42,325 bases of DNA. It comes from Lachnospiraceae bacterium (lineage in GTDB: Bacteria > Bacillota > Clostridia > Lachnospirales > Lachnospiraceae). Shown in pieces: positions 8,080-16,726 of this stretch. A program made the position numbers and the translations under genes. The notes beneath the pieces were generated by a model, which was given only the letters and a program-made list of their open reading frames with translations, was not told the origin of the DNA and did no database searches. The stretch is from the NCBI GenBank assembly GCA_009774215.1, contig VSNH01000221.1, forward strand, positions 3,681 to 46,005. The letters run 5' to 3'. Numbering within the stretch: position 1 is the first letter of the stretch; every line of letters begins with the position of its first letter.

Positions 8080-10566
8080 CTAATCATTTACCCACCGGGC
8101 CACAAGAATGACATCGTATTCAACTGTTACGGTAACTTCCCCCAGCGGTACTTCGTCCAGTTCCCAATCTTGGGGGCCATCCTGAAACGACATATCGTGT
8201 ATTTCAAAAACAGAGTATGTAATCAGGGCTTTGTATTTCCTGTAATTCCTTTGCCCAGCTGTTCCTGGCTTCGGCACTTTTGAATCGGTCTGCCACGTAG
8301 GAACGGTGCGTGTTATAGACTTGAAAATCATACCTCCGACACCGATATAATAATAATCGCCTTCCGTTCCGTGCGATTGATAGCCGGTATCTTTGATGTA
8401 TTTTTGGACTGCTGCGGTTCTGGTCTCAGGTGTATTAAGGGTTTCGCCGTAGGTCTCCGATTTTAAGCGCCATTCGAGGTGTCGGGCTGCCGCCGCGAAA
8501 TCCGGCACGTTCTGCTCCTTCTTAATATCATATTTCCCGTGGGTCTGTATCGTGCGGAGTTTGAGGTCGACCGGCACGTTACGACCTGAAGGAAGTGAAT
8601 ATGTCGCTGTATCAATAAGACAACGTATATTTCCCACCTTTACCGGGCTAAGCACGTCAAGGCGGAACAAATCAAGCTTATTGAACACCGCCGGAATTTC
8701 GACGGAGCGGTTTCCATGCCGGAGTATTTCATCATAATCAGCCCAGAATTTATTAAATAATCCGTCCTTGAACTGAAACAGTAATGAAATTGTCGGTGTG
8801 GTCCCGTCATCAAGAATTATCTTTTGTCCGCTGTCATCTTCCGGGGTCAGGCGTCCGAAACTTTTCTTAATCTTGGTATATGCGAACATGAAGGCTAACG
8901 GCGTTGTGTCGCCGTCCTCGTCCGTCTCATCGCTTCCTTTTATGTAACTATGGTAATGTCGCGCCCCGAAAAGGTAGGTCGGACACATATCGTTGTACGA
9001 ATGTCCTGTGCCGGTTCCCACGTTTGACACACGTATTACCGGCACCCATTCGTCATCGCTTGACAGTTCCAGCGGGTTAAGCCCCTCCGGCTGCGGGTCC
9101 CAGTTAAAGAAACTCGACGACTGAAGGCGGATTTTGCCGTTCTCGGAATCAAGCCGGTACCACATACCCGTTACGAACTCGCGGGCTAAAAAGCTGGAGC
9201 CGGTAGTTACCGAGGTGTTGCCGGATTGTGCCGCCGGAACTGCGGCACGAGGGGTTGAACGCAAAGCATAATAATCCCTGTCATCGCCGTAGTCGTCGCG
9301 TCCGTCGTCTCGGTCGTCGTCAGGCTCCGGGTAATCATCGCCCCACGGGTCAGGCGGGTCTGGATAATCCGGGTCGTCCGGGTCGCGGTAATCATCGCCC
9401 CAATCGTCGCGAACATCACCGTCCCATTTCGGTTCTTCCGGCGTTCCTGTGTTCTGCCACTGGCTGACATGGTTTCCGAGGCGCACTTGTGAGACATCAA
9501 GACCTTTCGCGAAATCCTCGAACCGTTCATGGCTCGGTGCAGCTCCCTCAATAGACGATTGAGCCGATAACTTGATATATTGCCGTTCCTCGTAGGTGAT
9601 TTTAGGGGTTCCGGCAATATGGTAATCAATAACGTAACCCCCTGTCTGGTGAATAATATCCTTTATCAGTACAAGCCGGGCCGTGGCCGTATTGTAGTCA
9701 ATGTTATACACCAGCCCGAAACGTACCCACAGGGCGTTCAAAAACTCCTCCACTGTACTGTCCGGCATAAGGTCGGCATAGCGTATTGAGGCCCTGCAAC
9801 ACGAATCAGCGGCATTGTTTAGAACGACAAGACGCGAAAGTTCGAGCGATTGTGCAAAAGGATTGGTTACAAGTGTCAGCCCCATATCTGCAAATATCAA
9901 TTCCAGAATACGCCAGACACGAAGGAAAGGCGAAACCATATAACCTTCGGGAACGCTTACCTCCGTTATTTCACCATTTATCAGCCGTTTTACTTTGGTC
10001 GGTTGTTCAAGGCCACGGGAACCTACCAAATTCAAAACTTCCCAATATATTTTTTTGTCTTTGTCGCTGCCGGTGCTTTCATTGTTGACAGCGAGTGGAA
10101 ACACGGCAAAATCATCTTTCTGCGGGTCTGGCTTTTGGTAAATACGGTATAATTCATCAAGAAGCAGGTCAATCGGGTAGCCTTGTTGTGAAAGGTCCGG
10201 CGTATATGTCGGGAGATTGGAAAGTTCGGAAAGTTTCTTTTTCTGCCATTTGGCGTAGGCTGTGGAGTTATCAAACCCCACATTAAAGGTTATCCCCTCC
10301 TTTTTCCCCGCCTCGGTGATGTTCATTGCACCACGCCGGATATATGCGCCGTCTTGAATCTGCGCGATACGTTCGGGATTGTTGGGGTCAATACCCGCGT
10401 CAATCCTCGCCGGAAACGATAGAATCCTATTGTTCCGGCGGGTAGTCGGAACGGTTGCCGGTATTGACTGGCTTCCCCGCTCGTTGTAAATAGGGTTGGA
10501 ATCCTCTATTTCAATAGAGAAATCGGAAGGGAGGTCGAGAGCTTCGCCGTTGATTGTTATTTCCAT
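8080..10566 (-). CDS. Large tail-tip / baseplate protein, 828 aa
   Basis: Starts MEITINGEALDLPSDFSIEIED and is encoded directly after the tape measure protein, the place of tail-tip hub proteins in siphophages. The N-terminal ~150 residues are beta-rich and contain NERGSQSIPATVP; I have the impression this segment recurs in Bacteroidetes phage tail proteins, but I cannot name a family. Around residues 378-435 there is a striking Asp/Tyr/Pro/Arg low-complexity segment of DDY and DPD units, probably a flexible or calcium-binding linker, before a second beta-rich half. No enzymatic motif is seen. The gene starts 12 bp after the tape measure stop, so it is cotranscribed. Assignment is from position and composition. 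Confidence 0.75.
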   Translation of the reverse strand: MEITINGEALDLPSDFSIEIEDSNPIYNERGSQSIPATVPTTRRNNRILSFPARIDAGIDPNNPERIAQIQDGAYIRRGAMNITEAGKKEGITFNVGFDNSTAYAKWQKKKLSELSNLPTYTPDLSQQGYPIDLLLDELYRIYQKPDPQKDDFAVFPLAVNNESTGSDKDKKIYWEVLNLVGSRGLEQPTKVKRLINGEITEVSVPEGYMVSPFLRVWRILELIFADMGLTLVTNPFAQSLELSRLVVLNNAADSCCRASIRYADLMPDSTVEEFLNALWVRFGLVYNIDYNTATARLVLIKDIIHQTGGYVIDYHIAGTPKITYEERQYIKLSAQSSIEGAAPSHERFEDFAKGLDVSQVRLGNHVSQWQNTGTPEEPKWDGDVRDDWGDDYRDPDDPDYPDPPDPWGDDYPEPDDDRDDGRDDYGDDRDYYALRSTPRAAVPAAQSGNTSVTTGSSFLAREFVTGMWYRLDSENGKIRLQSSSFFNWDPQPEGLNPLELSSDDEWVPVIRVSNVGTGTGHSYNDMCPTYLFGARHYHSYIKGSDETDEDGDTTPLAFMFAYTKIKKSFGRLTPEDDSGQKIILDDGTTPTISLLFQFKDGLFNKFWADYDEILRHGNRSVEIPAVFNKLDLFRLDVLSPVKVGNIRCLIDTATYSLPSGRNVPVDLKLRTIQTHGKYDIKKEQNVPDFAAAARHLEWRLKSETYGETLNTPETRTAAVQKYIKDTGYQSHGTEGDYYYIGVGGMIFKSITRTVPTWQTDSKVPKPGTAGQRNYRKYKALITYSVFEIHDMSFQDGPQDWELDEVPLGEVTVTVEYDVILVARWVND

Positions 10567-10578
10567 AAATATAAGCGG

Positions 10579-13500
10579 TTATCTTTTTCGTGTGAAAGGA
10601 GCGCGGGCGCGGTTCATTGTGTCCTCTGCGCGTTCCAAATCGCGTAATACCACGTATGCCTTCAGATTCTTCAGTGCTTTACGAAGTTCCTTTATGGTGG
10701 CCGTCAGTTCCGAATAATCGGGAGCCGGAGCGGCTGAAGTATATCCACCTTCAGCATAACCGGCGGAAGGAGTTCCGACGGGAATACCTTGGCTGAGGAG
10801 TTTGTTCCGGCGTATCGCCTCGATAGTACCCACTGCGTCAACCACACGTGGGTTATCCATTATCGGCTTCGGTACGACATATTCGCCGCGATGAACGACA
10901 CCCGCCACCTCGTAGCGGTCTCCGTCGCCCGTATATCCGCCGTCTGAATACCCGGTCAGCACACGTTGGGCGGTTGCCGGTTTGGCGGCCGAGCCTCCGG
11001 CGGTATTGCCCGGCTGCATATTCTTGATTTTGTCGCGCTCCGCCTTTGCCTGAATCACTTGCGCTATGCCGGTAGCGGTCAGAAGGGCGGCGGCAATAGC
11101 TCCGCCAATAGGGCCGAGGTCGGCGAACGCCTTCATAATCGAAACCGCCGTGTCGGCAACGATTTGCGAGATTTTTATGGCAAAATTGACATCGGCATAT
11201 TTCTTTTGAATTTCAAGTTTCTTGTTTTCCTTTTCTTCTTCGAGGGCTGCGGTATCCTCCCCGTTGTTCTTTGCTTGTTGTATCAGGACATCAAATTTCG
11301 CGTCGCTCTTGGCAATTTCCGCGTCCTGAATGGCTGTGAACATGGAGCCGGAAAGGTTTGCATAATAATCGAAATACTTTTTGGCATTATTGACCCCGAT
11401 TTGCAATTTCTTACGCTGGTAATCCTTTTCCTTGATAAGCCCCTGACGGTGGTAACTTTCAAGCTGTGCAAGTTCGTGGTCGTATTGCTGCGCCCATGAT
11501 GTACCTGTTAATTCCTGTAACTGGTAAAGTTGTTCGAGATATTGGAAATTAAGCGCGGCGATTCGTTGTTGTTTGTTGGTTTCGAGTGCCACGGCTTCCT
11601 CCGTTCCTTCTCCCACGGCCTGAATCATGGTGTTATATGTCGCCTCAATATTACGTTTCTGAAGGTCGTAGGTGTCGGTGATACCGGCGTAACTGGTGGT
11701 ATCGGTCATCATATCGCGCAGAAGTTCGGCCCACTTCCCCGTGTCGGTGAGCGTCTGCGACTGCATACGCCTAATATCCACCTCCAATTTTCCAAGTATC
11801 AGGCGTTTATCTTCCGCGCCGAGATAATCCGCGTTCTGGACCTTTGTATAATAGTCCTGAAGTTCCTTTAACTGTGAATTGTGAAGCTGCTGTTTCTGCT
11901 GGAGCAAATAAATATTTGCTTGCCCCTCCGTAACTTCTTCAGACATTACGGCATGGCGCAACCTCTGTTCCTGAGTGTCGTAGAAGGCTTGTTGTGCCGC
12001 AAGTCGCTGCTCGTGTCCGTCGGCTTCCCTCTGGGCTATTGCCTTGTTAATTTCCTGTTGCGCCGCCACAATCTGCTGGCCGATTTGATTCTCACGCGCC
12101 TGAATCTTGTCGAGGGTCTGTGTGTGGGTCGCGTCAGTTTTGGCTTTAAGGGCTTCAAGAGCTTTAATCAGGTCGCCGGAATATCTTATTACTTCTTCAT
12201 TTTTCTTTATGATGATTTCGTATTCCGGGAGGTCTCCCTTCAGCTTGTTTATAGCCAAAAGATTCCGCTGGTGCAAGTCATCAGCGGCGGCGGTGGCTTC
12301 ATCGAGAGAATCCTCCCCGTATGTTCCGGGGGTATGGTGTTTCTTGTTCTTTTTAGAGCCTTTGCCCTTCAGGGTGCGCAGTCGTTCTTGGATTTTCTCT
12401 TTGCGGGCCTCGATAGCCTCAAATTCTTCATCGGTTTGGGGGTCGAGTTTGCGGAGTTCCTTCAGTTCCTTACGGAGTTCCTTAACCTCGTCCACAACCG
12501 CATGAGCGGCGGAGCCTGTACTATTCAGGCCTTGGGTAACGTTGCCGGTGGTAGTAGTGATTGTTTCGTCAGCTGCGGTAAAAACGTCCTCAATATTGAT
12601 TCCGTTGGCCTCCATATCGGCTTTGAAATCATTGAGTGCCTTTGTCGTTGTGGAAACGGCGCGATTGGCCGCGTCGAGTTCCATTTTCATATCATTACCC
12701 CAAACTTGCTCTGAACGTTTTACATTGACTTTTTCGCCTTTCTTTATTCGGATTGTGGGTAAGAATGGAATATGTCTACCGTATTCAGAGTAATAAGTCC
12801 TGTCATCTTCGACAATATCATTTTTATGCGCATCCCACTCTTTCTGTGCCTTGCGCTGGCGCGATTTGGCGGCCTCCTGTTCGTTTATGTATTGTTGGTA
12901 TTCATCTTTATAATAGGCAAGACGCATACGTTGTTCCATAGATGCAATATATTCGTCGAGAGCCTTTTTATTGGCTTTCAACTTTCCGCGTTCTGCATCG
13001 AGATGTCCGTTGTATTCCGGGCAAACCCTATTTATTTCCTGTATGGCCTTCAGACGGCGTTCCTTTGAGGCGTTTTCATTTTCCGCGACCTTGACAAGTT
13101 CGAGCAATTTTGTTTTTTCTGCGGCGAGTTTATTAGTAAACTCCTCACGTTTCCGGGCGTGTTCCTTTGCATTTTCCGCCATCTTTTCCTCGGCCTCGTT
13201 AAGTTTCTCGGTAGCCTCTGCCGCGTCATTGGTGCCGGAACACCATGTATAAAGGGCTGCGCCGAGTGCTGCCAGTGCGCCGATAACTGCCGTCCACGGT
13301 GTCGAGGCCATTGCAACCTTCAGGGCGTTGAATGATGTTGTGGCCGCCTTGATATTGCCTATCATAGCCTTGAAGCCGGTAGCCAGAAGGAGAATCGCGG
13401 CCCTGCAAGCTGCCATTATTGCAGAACCGGCGCGGAGTGTGGTAAAATAAAGTTTTGTCGCGGTATGTGCGAGGAATACGGCAAGTTTATATGCTGCGAA

Positions 13501-14994
13501 TCCGGCGGCCACGCCTTTAATCAGACCTCCGAATTTGGTAAGCCATTGATAAGCCTCCCCAACCCACTGAACCAAAGAAGTCAGGGCCTTGATTAAATCC
13601 TTTATCGGGCCGTTTGTTCCTTCAGATATTTTCAACACCAGTTCTTGCGCGGCTGACTGAAGTCCGGCCATCGCTCCAGCCACGTTGTTAGACATGGTGG
13701 CCGACATATCGTTGAACTGCTTGTTTACGTCGGTTATTGAATCCCGTAATTCTGTAAGAGAATCCGCCGAGTTCAGGAACGTGGAGAAGGCGGCCACGCT
13801 TCGTTTGTCCGTCAGGTCGAGGGCTTTTGCGAGGTCAATCCCTTCATCATTGAGTTTCTTTAATCCTTTTGCGAGGTCATCGGCATTTTTTACCGGGCCA
13901 CCGAGGGCTTTTGCAAGGTCTCCGTTAGCGTCGCAAAGATTAAGAATAATATTACGGGTTGCGGTGGCTGCGCTTGAAGCGTCAAAACCGGCATTTGCAA
14001 GCTGTCCGAGTAATGCCGTGGTATCTTCAATCGACAGACCGAAAGCATTTGCAACCGGGCCGACAGTAGAGAGCGAGGCTTCCAGTTTGGAAAAGTCGAG
14101 CGCGGTTTTGGTAGTGGCTACGGAGAAAGTGGCGAGAACGTCCTCCGTCTCGCTTGCGTCCTTGTTGAATATTCGTAGGGCTGCGCCCGCAAATGCGGAG
14201 GCGCGGGCGAGGTCTGTGTCTACGGCCTTGGCAAACTTCAACACGGCCCCCTCCATTTTTATAATCTGGTCTTGCCCGAATCCGAGTTTTGCCAACTCAA
14301 TCTGAAGCCCGGTAACTTCTGCTGCGGTGTATGAGGTTGTTGCGCCCAGTTGCCGGGCTGCTGCTGTCAGTTCCTTTATTCCGGCTCTTGTTGTTCCGAG
14401 GATTCCGGCAAGTTTGGAATTTGCTTTCTCAAATTCCACAATGATATTGAAGGCATTTTTGAAAGACCCTACCACAAGGGCCATAATCGTCATGCCTATT
14501 GCAGAAAAGAACCCTATAAGGGTTTGCTTCATCTTTGTGAGCGAAAAGAATCCGCCCTGAAGTCCGCGGGCTGAGGCGTTGGCTTTGTCAAGTGCTGCCT
14601 GAGTTTTGTTTATTTGGTCGCGTAATTCTTTATAACGCTTAGGGTCTGCGGCTTTGGAGGTATTATTAAACTCACGCTGCAAGTCTTTCAACCGCTTGCG
14701 GAGTTGGGAAACGGTCATTGTAGTAAGGTCAAACCGTTTCGCTACTTCGTCCATTTTACGGCGGTTTTCCGCCATAGCACGGTTATTCTGGTCGATAGAC
14801 TTACGGAGATTATTCCATTCTACCGACCCCTTCTTGCCCTGTGCCTCCAGTTCCGCCATTGCCTTACGGCTGGCGGTCGTTTCCGCTTTGAGGGATTTAT
14901 TTGCCTTTTCTAACTTGTGGTATTCCTCTTGCGCCTGTGTCGCGTTGAGAGTGAGAACCCAGTTAATATAATCGGGGGATAACTTCTTAGCCAT
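10579..14994 (-). CDS. Phage tail tape measure protein, TP901 type, 1471 aa
   Basis: Its length sets the tail length, and it sits in the tail lumen. The N-terminal ~150 residues are coiled coil (repeated KxLxxE and KRLKDLQREF patterns), followed by a hydrophobic stretch (LIGFFSAIGMTIMALVV). Residues ~185-430 match the TP901 core domain, with LGATTSYTAAEVTGLQ and an Ala/Gly-rich helical run. Further hydrophobic segments follow near 490-570, then long charged helices and a Gly-rich C-terminal part. At 1471 aa it is the longest complete gene, as usual for tape measures. A TAnnTTTG promoter box lies 23-30 bp upstream of the ATG, so tail-tip transcription may start here as well as from the main late operon. 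Confidence 0.95.
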   Translation of the reverse strand: MAKKLSPDYINWVLTLNATQAQEEYHKLEKANKSLKAETTASRKAMAELEAQGKKGSVEWNNLRKSIDQNNRAMAENRRKMDEVAKRFDLTTMTVSQLRKRLKDLQREFNNTSKAADPKRYKELRDQINKTQAALDKANASARGLQGGFFSLTKMKQTLIGFFSAIGMTIMALVVGSFKNAFNIIVEFEKANSKLAGILGTTRAGIKELTAAARQLGATTSYTAAEVTGLQIELAKLGFGQDQIIKMEGAVLKFAKAVDTDLARASAFAGAALRIFNKDASETEDVLATFSVATTKTALDFSKLEASLSTVGPVANAFGLSIEDTTALLGQLANAGFDASSAATATRNIILNLCDANGDLAKALGGPVKNADDLAKGLKKLNDEGIDLAKALDLTDKRSVAAFSTFLNSADSLTELRDSITDVNKQFNDMSATMSNNVAGAMAGLQSAAQELVLKISEGTNGPIKDLIKALTSLVQWVGEAYQWLTKFGGLIKGVAAGFAAYKLAVFLAHTATKLYFTTLRAGSAIMAACRAAILLLATGFKAMIGNIKAATTSFNALKVAMASTPWTAVIGALAALGAALYTWCSGTNDAAEATEKLNEAEEKMAENAKEHARKREEFTNKLAAEKTKLLELVKVAENENASKERRLKAIQEINRVCPEYNGHLDAERGKLKANKKALDEYIASMEQRMRLAYYKDEYQQYINEQEAAKSRQRKAQKEWDAHKNDIVEDDRTYYSEYGRHIPFLPTIRIKKGEKVNVKRSEQVWGNDMKMELDAANRAVSTTTKALNDFKADMEANGINIEDVFTAADETITTTTGNVTQGLNSTGSAAHAVVDEVKELRKELKELRKLDPQTDEEFEAIEARKEKIQERLRTLKGKGSKKNKKHHTPGTYGEDSLDEATAAADDLHQRNLLAINKLKGDLPEYEIIIKKNEEVIRYSGDLIKALEALKAKTDATHTQTLDKIQARENQIGQQIVAAQQEINKAIAQREADGHEQRLAAQQAFYDTQEQRLRHAVMSEEVTEGQANIYLLQQKQQLHNSQLKELQDYYTKVQNADYLGAEDKRLILGKLEVDIRRMQSQTLTDTGKWAELLRDMMTDTTSYAGITDTYDLQKRNIEATYNTMIQAVGEGTEEAVALETNKQQRIAALNFQYLEQLYQLQELTGTSWAQQYDHELAQLESYHRQGLIKEKDYQRKKLQIGVNNAKKYFDYYANLSGSMFTAIQDAEIAKSDAKFDVLIQQAKNNGEDTAALEEEKENKKLEIQKKYADVNFAIKISQIVADTAVSIMKAFADLGPIGGAIAAALLTATGIAQVIQAKAERDKIKNMQPGNTAGGSAAKPATAQRVLTGYSDGGYTGDGDRYEVAGVVHRGEYVVPKPIMDNPRVVDAVGTIEAIRRNKLLSQGIPVGTPSAGYAEGGYTSAAPAPDYSELTATIKELRKALKNLKAYVVLRDLERAEDTMNRARAPFTRKR

Positions 14995-15016
14995 TGCGCC
15001 AATTTGTTTGTTGGCG

Positions 15017-15024
15017 CAAAGGTA
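15017..15024 (-). promoter_or_regulatory. Bacteroidetes-type -7 box before the tape measure gene
   Basis: Minus strand reads TACCTTTG, a full match to TAnnTTTG, and lies 23 bp upstream of the tape measure ATG. No convincing -33 TTTG is seen at the usual spacing. Confidence 0.5.
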
Positions 15025-15028
15025 TTAA

Positions 15029-15044
15029 GGCACGGAAACGTGCC
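15029..15044 (-). terminator. 6-bp hairpin with 4-nt loop between the RHH cassette and the tape measure
   Basis: GGCACG and CGTGCC flank a 4-base loop. The minus-strand tail after the stem is TTAATACC, so a classical intrinsic terminator is weak. It may be a partial terminator of the small upstream cassette or a protein-binding site. Confidence 0.35.
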
Positions 15045-15052
15045 GAAGGACA

Positions 15053-15292
15053 CTAAATTAACCCTCCGTCGGCATGGTGGCCCACGCCGGAAACCGCTCC
15101 ATTCGCTTCGTCAGCGGACGGACGGTCGATAACCGCGCCGGATTCGCGGTAGCATTTCTCAACAAAAGCCCGATTCTCCCGATTCCATGTATCGAGGTTT
15201 TCGCGCATGATTCTTTTCTTCCGGGCTTCAGACATCGCTCCGGCTCTCGCCCAGAGGACGAGCCATTTCCAAAATGTTCTGTGCCGTTTCAT
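15053..15292 (-). CDS. Small basic protein, 79 aa, second gene of the RHH cassette
   Basis: Starts MKRHRTFWKWLVLWARAGAM. The ATG overlaps the stop of the ribbon-helix-helix gene (ATGA at 15289-15292), so the two are translationally coupled. The N-terminus is strongly basic and aromatic; the rest is helical and charged, with an Ala/Gly/His-rich tail. No family is recognised. Pairing with a small RHH regulator raises the possibility of a toxin-antitoxin or regulatory pair, but I see no toxin signature. Confidence 0.6.
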   Translation of the reverse strand: MKRHRTFWKWLVLWARAGAMSEARKKRIMRENLDTWNRENRAFVEKCYRESGAVIDRPSADEANGAVSGVGHHADGGLI

Positions 15293-15480
15293 CGTTCAAG
15301 CCCTTTCGTTAATAATTCCGTTATCAGTTGGGAGATTGGTATTTTCCGGCGGTCGGCTTCGTCGCATATCATTTCCAAAAGCCATGTCGGAAGATTAACG
15401 GAGAATTTAGTCCTTGCCACTCCGTCAATCGGTTTCCTTCCGGCTCCTTTGCGTGAGCCTCCGCTGCCATATCCGCCCAT
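15289..15480 (-). CDS. Ribbon-helix-helix (CopG/Arc-like) small DNA-binding protein, 63 aa
   Basis: The start is placed at 15480 (MGGYGSGGSRKGAGRKP) rather than the longer upstream frame, because the extra 42 residues are AT-rich sequence that includes the promoter and inverted repeats. The Gly/Lys/Arg-rich N-terminus resembles the KGAGRKP arm of many phage DNA-binding proteins. The rest (TKFSVNLPTWLLEMICDEAD, then PISQLITELLTKGL) has the beta strand plus two helices of an RHH fold. Such proteins dimerise and bind operator repeats. A TAnnTTTG box and several inverted repeats lie immediately upstream, suggesting autoregulation. Confidence 0.75.
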   Translation of the reverse strand: MGGYGSGGSRKGAGRKPIDGVARTKFSVNLPTWLLEMICDEADRRKIPISQLITELLTKGLER

Positions 15481-15500
15481 AGTAGTAATGTTTTGATATA

Positions 15501-15508
15501 CAAAGATA
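15501..15508 (-). promoter_or_regulatory. -7 promoter box for the RHH cassette
   Basis: Minus strand TATCTTTG matches TAnnTTTG and lies 20 bp upstream of the RHH start codon. A small dyad, ATTATT-5-AATAAT at 15512-15528, overlaps the expected spacer and is a possible operator. Confidence 0.55.
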
Positions 15509-15550
15509 ACAATTATTTTTTGAATAATGCGGAAAAATTCAAAAGAAATA

Positions 15551-15570
15551 AATATGTTGTAGAACATATT
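15551..15570. repeat. Perfect 8-bp inverted repeat with 4-bp spacer
   Basis: AATATGTT-GTAG-AACATATT. It directly abuts the GC-rich hairpin at 15571-15600 and lies just upstream of the RHH promoter. Candidate operator for the RHH protein. Confidence 0.55.
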
Positions 15571-15600
15571 ATCGCCCGGAACCGTTAGGCTCCGGGCGAT
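15571..15600. terminator. Perfect 10-bp GC-rich hairpin after the holin-like gene
   Basis: ATCGCCCGGA and TCCGGGCGAT flank a 10-base loop, 23 bp after the stop of the 77-aa membrane protein. There is no clear U-run on the minus strand (GATAATATG follows), so it may act as a partial terminator, an mRNA 3' stabiliser, or part of the operator cluster. Confidence 0.5.
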
Positions 15601-15623
15601 ATGCAACGGCGGAAGTATGCGGG

Positions 15624-15857
15624 TTATTCCGTGGTATCGGCCTTTTCTTTCCGTAATTCGATTTGTGCCTTTATCTGTCCGGCTACTGTGATAGCGAACG
15701 TAAGGAAGGCCGCCCAGATAAATTCAACGCCGAGGGAGGCGAGAATGGTTACAAGTGCGCCGTGGATTCTCCATAAGGCGACCCCGGTAAATATTCCGGG
15801 AAGGAGAACGGCGAAAAGTTTTAGAATCGAAGTGACGATGTTTTTTAACTTTTTCAT
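15624..15857 (-). CDS. Holin-like small membrane protein, 77 aa
   Basis: Two hydrophobic segments, about residues 8-27 (SILKLFAVLLPGIFTGVALW) and 33-58, with a basic N-terminus (MKKLKN) and a charged C-terminal tail (ELRKEKADTTE). Size and topology fit a class II holin. It lies four genes downstream of lysozyme in the same operon direction, but two other small membrane proteins in the window (21758-22030 and 22583-22861) are equally holin-like, so which one times lysis is open. It is separated by 7 bp from the upstream gene. Confidence 0.6.
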   Translation of the reverse strand: MKKLKNIVTSILKLFAVLLPGIFTGVALWRIHGALVTILASLGVEFIWAAFLTFAITVAGQIKAQIELRKEKADTTE

Positions 15858-15864
15858 ATTGATA

Positions 15865-16287
15865 TTATTTTGATTGGTTGTTGATTTGTTTCAGTAATTC
15901 CGGGAAATGCTTTTCGAGCCAGTCGCGGTATTCATATTTCACGTTCTGAAGGGTCTCCTTGTATAATATTCCCCAGACTTGGCGGTTATAGATTTGGTAA
16001 TTACCGTGTCGCTTCATGTCGAGAAAGCGGATATATGTCGGTAATGTTGTTTCGGTCCTGACACCGGCACCGTCCGGCGATATGCGGTAACGTGGATTCG
16101 TCAAAGCTGCCATAAGTGCGCCGCTGCGTCCTTGAATAGTCGCGCCATTCCGCTGTTCCCTCACTCTGTCATGCCCTTTTTGATATATGCGCGAAGAAGC
16201 GATAAGACGTTGAGCCTCCAGAATGTCGCGGATTCCTTTCTCAAGCTGCTGCTTGAAATATTGTGCCTTGATTCCTTCCGTTTCCAT
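15865..16287 (-). CDS. Probable tail-completion / neck protein, 140 aa
   Basis: Begins METEGIKAQYFKQQLEKGIRD. It is helical, with a central RSGALMAALTNPRYRIS segment and a basic C-terminus. Size, basic charge and position after another 144-aa small protein, upstream of the tape measure, resemble HK97 gp10 or neck-type proteins that join head and tail. I see no diagnostic motif, so the role is inferred from synteny. The start lies 4 bp from the preceding stop. Confidence 0.6.
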   Translation of the reverse strand: METEGIKAQYFKQQLEKGIRDILEAQRLIASSRIYQKGHDRVREQRNGATIQGRSGALMAALTNPRYRISPDGAGVRTETTLPTYIRFLDMKRHGNYQIYNRQVWGILYKETLQNVKYEYRDWLEKHFPELLKQINNQSK

Positions 16288-16291
16288 TTCT

Positions 16292-16726
16292 TCAAGTAAT
16301 TATCTTGAATCCGACAGACCACCCGGCGAAACCGGCGAAAAACTGTGTTTCCGGGAGTGTGTTCAGAGTTGACACGTCAAAGCGCATAAGCGGACACCCT
16401 GCGGCGAGGTCATCAAGCATTTTCGATTTCAATTCCTCGACTACGGTTTGCGAGGTTTCGAGAACGCTCCATGTTTCCCGGCGTTGGGGGTCGTACTTCT
16501 CCATGACGAACACCACACATTCGTTTTCCTCCTTGAAGCTGTCAATGTTCTTTGCTTCGCTTTCAGCCGCTGGAGGTAGGACAAAGAGAGTAACCGAACC
16601 TTTTTGAAGGGAGGTTATTCGTTTTGCCATAGCCTCGTCAACAGTAACGGGAATAACCCCGGTAATGAGTGGAATCCTTTGCGCGAGGCGTTCCCAATAT
16701 TCCTTATATGCGGTAAGATTTATCAT
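16292..16726 (-). CDS. Probable head-tail joining / tail terminator-like protein, 144 aa
   Basis: Begins MINLTAYKEYWERLAQRIPL. A central beta strand pair (SVTLFVLPPA, ECVVFVMEKYD), a helix (VVEELKSKMLDDL) and a C-terminal beta segment recall the alpha/beta fold of tail terminator proteins. The start codon overlaps the lysozyme stop by 4 bp (ATGA at 16723-16726), so translation is coupled. Function is inferred from fold impression and position between portal and tape measure. Confidence 0.55.
   Translation of the reverse strand: MINLTAYKEYWERLAQRIPLITGVIPVTVDEAMAKRITSLQKGSVTLFVLPPAAESEAKNIDSFKEENECVVFVMEKYDPQRRETWSVLETSQTVVEELKSKMLDDLAAGCPLMRFDVSTLNTLPETQFFAGFAGWSVGFKIIT

Noticed and set aside
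9207..9629. 140-aa minus-strand frame, Thr/Arg-rich
   Set aside because: Alternative frame of the Asp/Tyr/Pro low-complexity part of the 828-aa tail gene.
11881..12714. 277-aa plus-strand open frame with hydrophobic runs
   Set aside because: Antisense of the tape measure coiled-coil region; Leu/Phe/Val richness is what Glu/Lys/Gln codons give when reversed.
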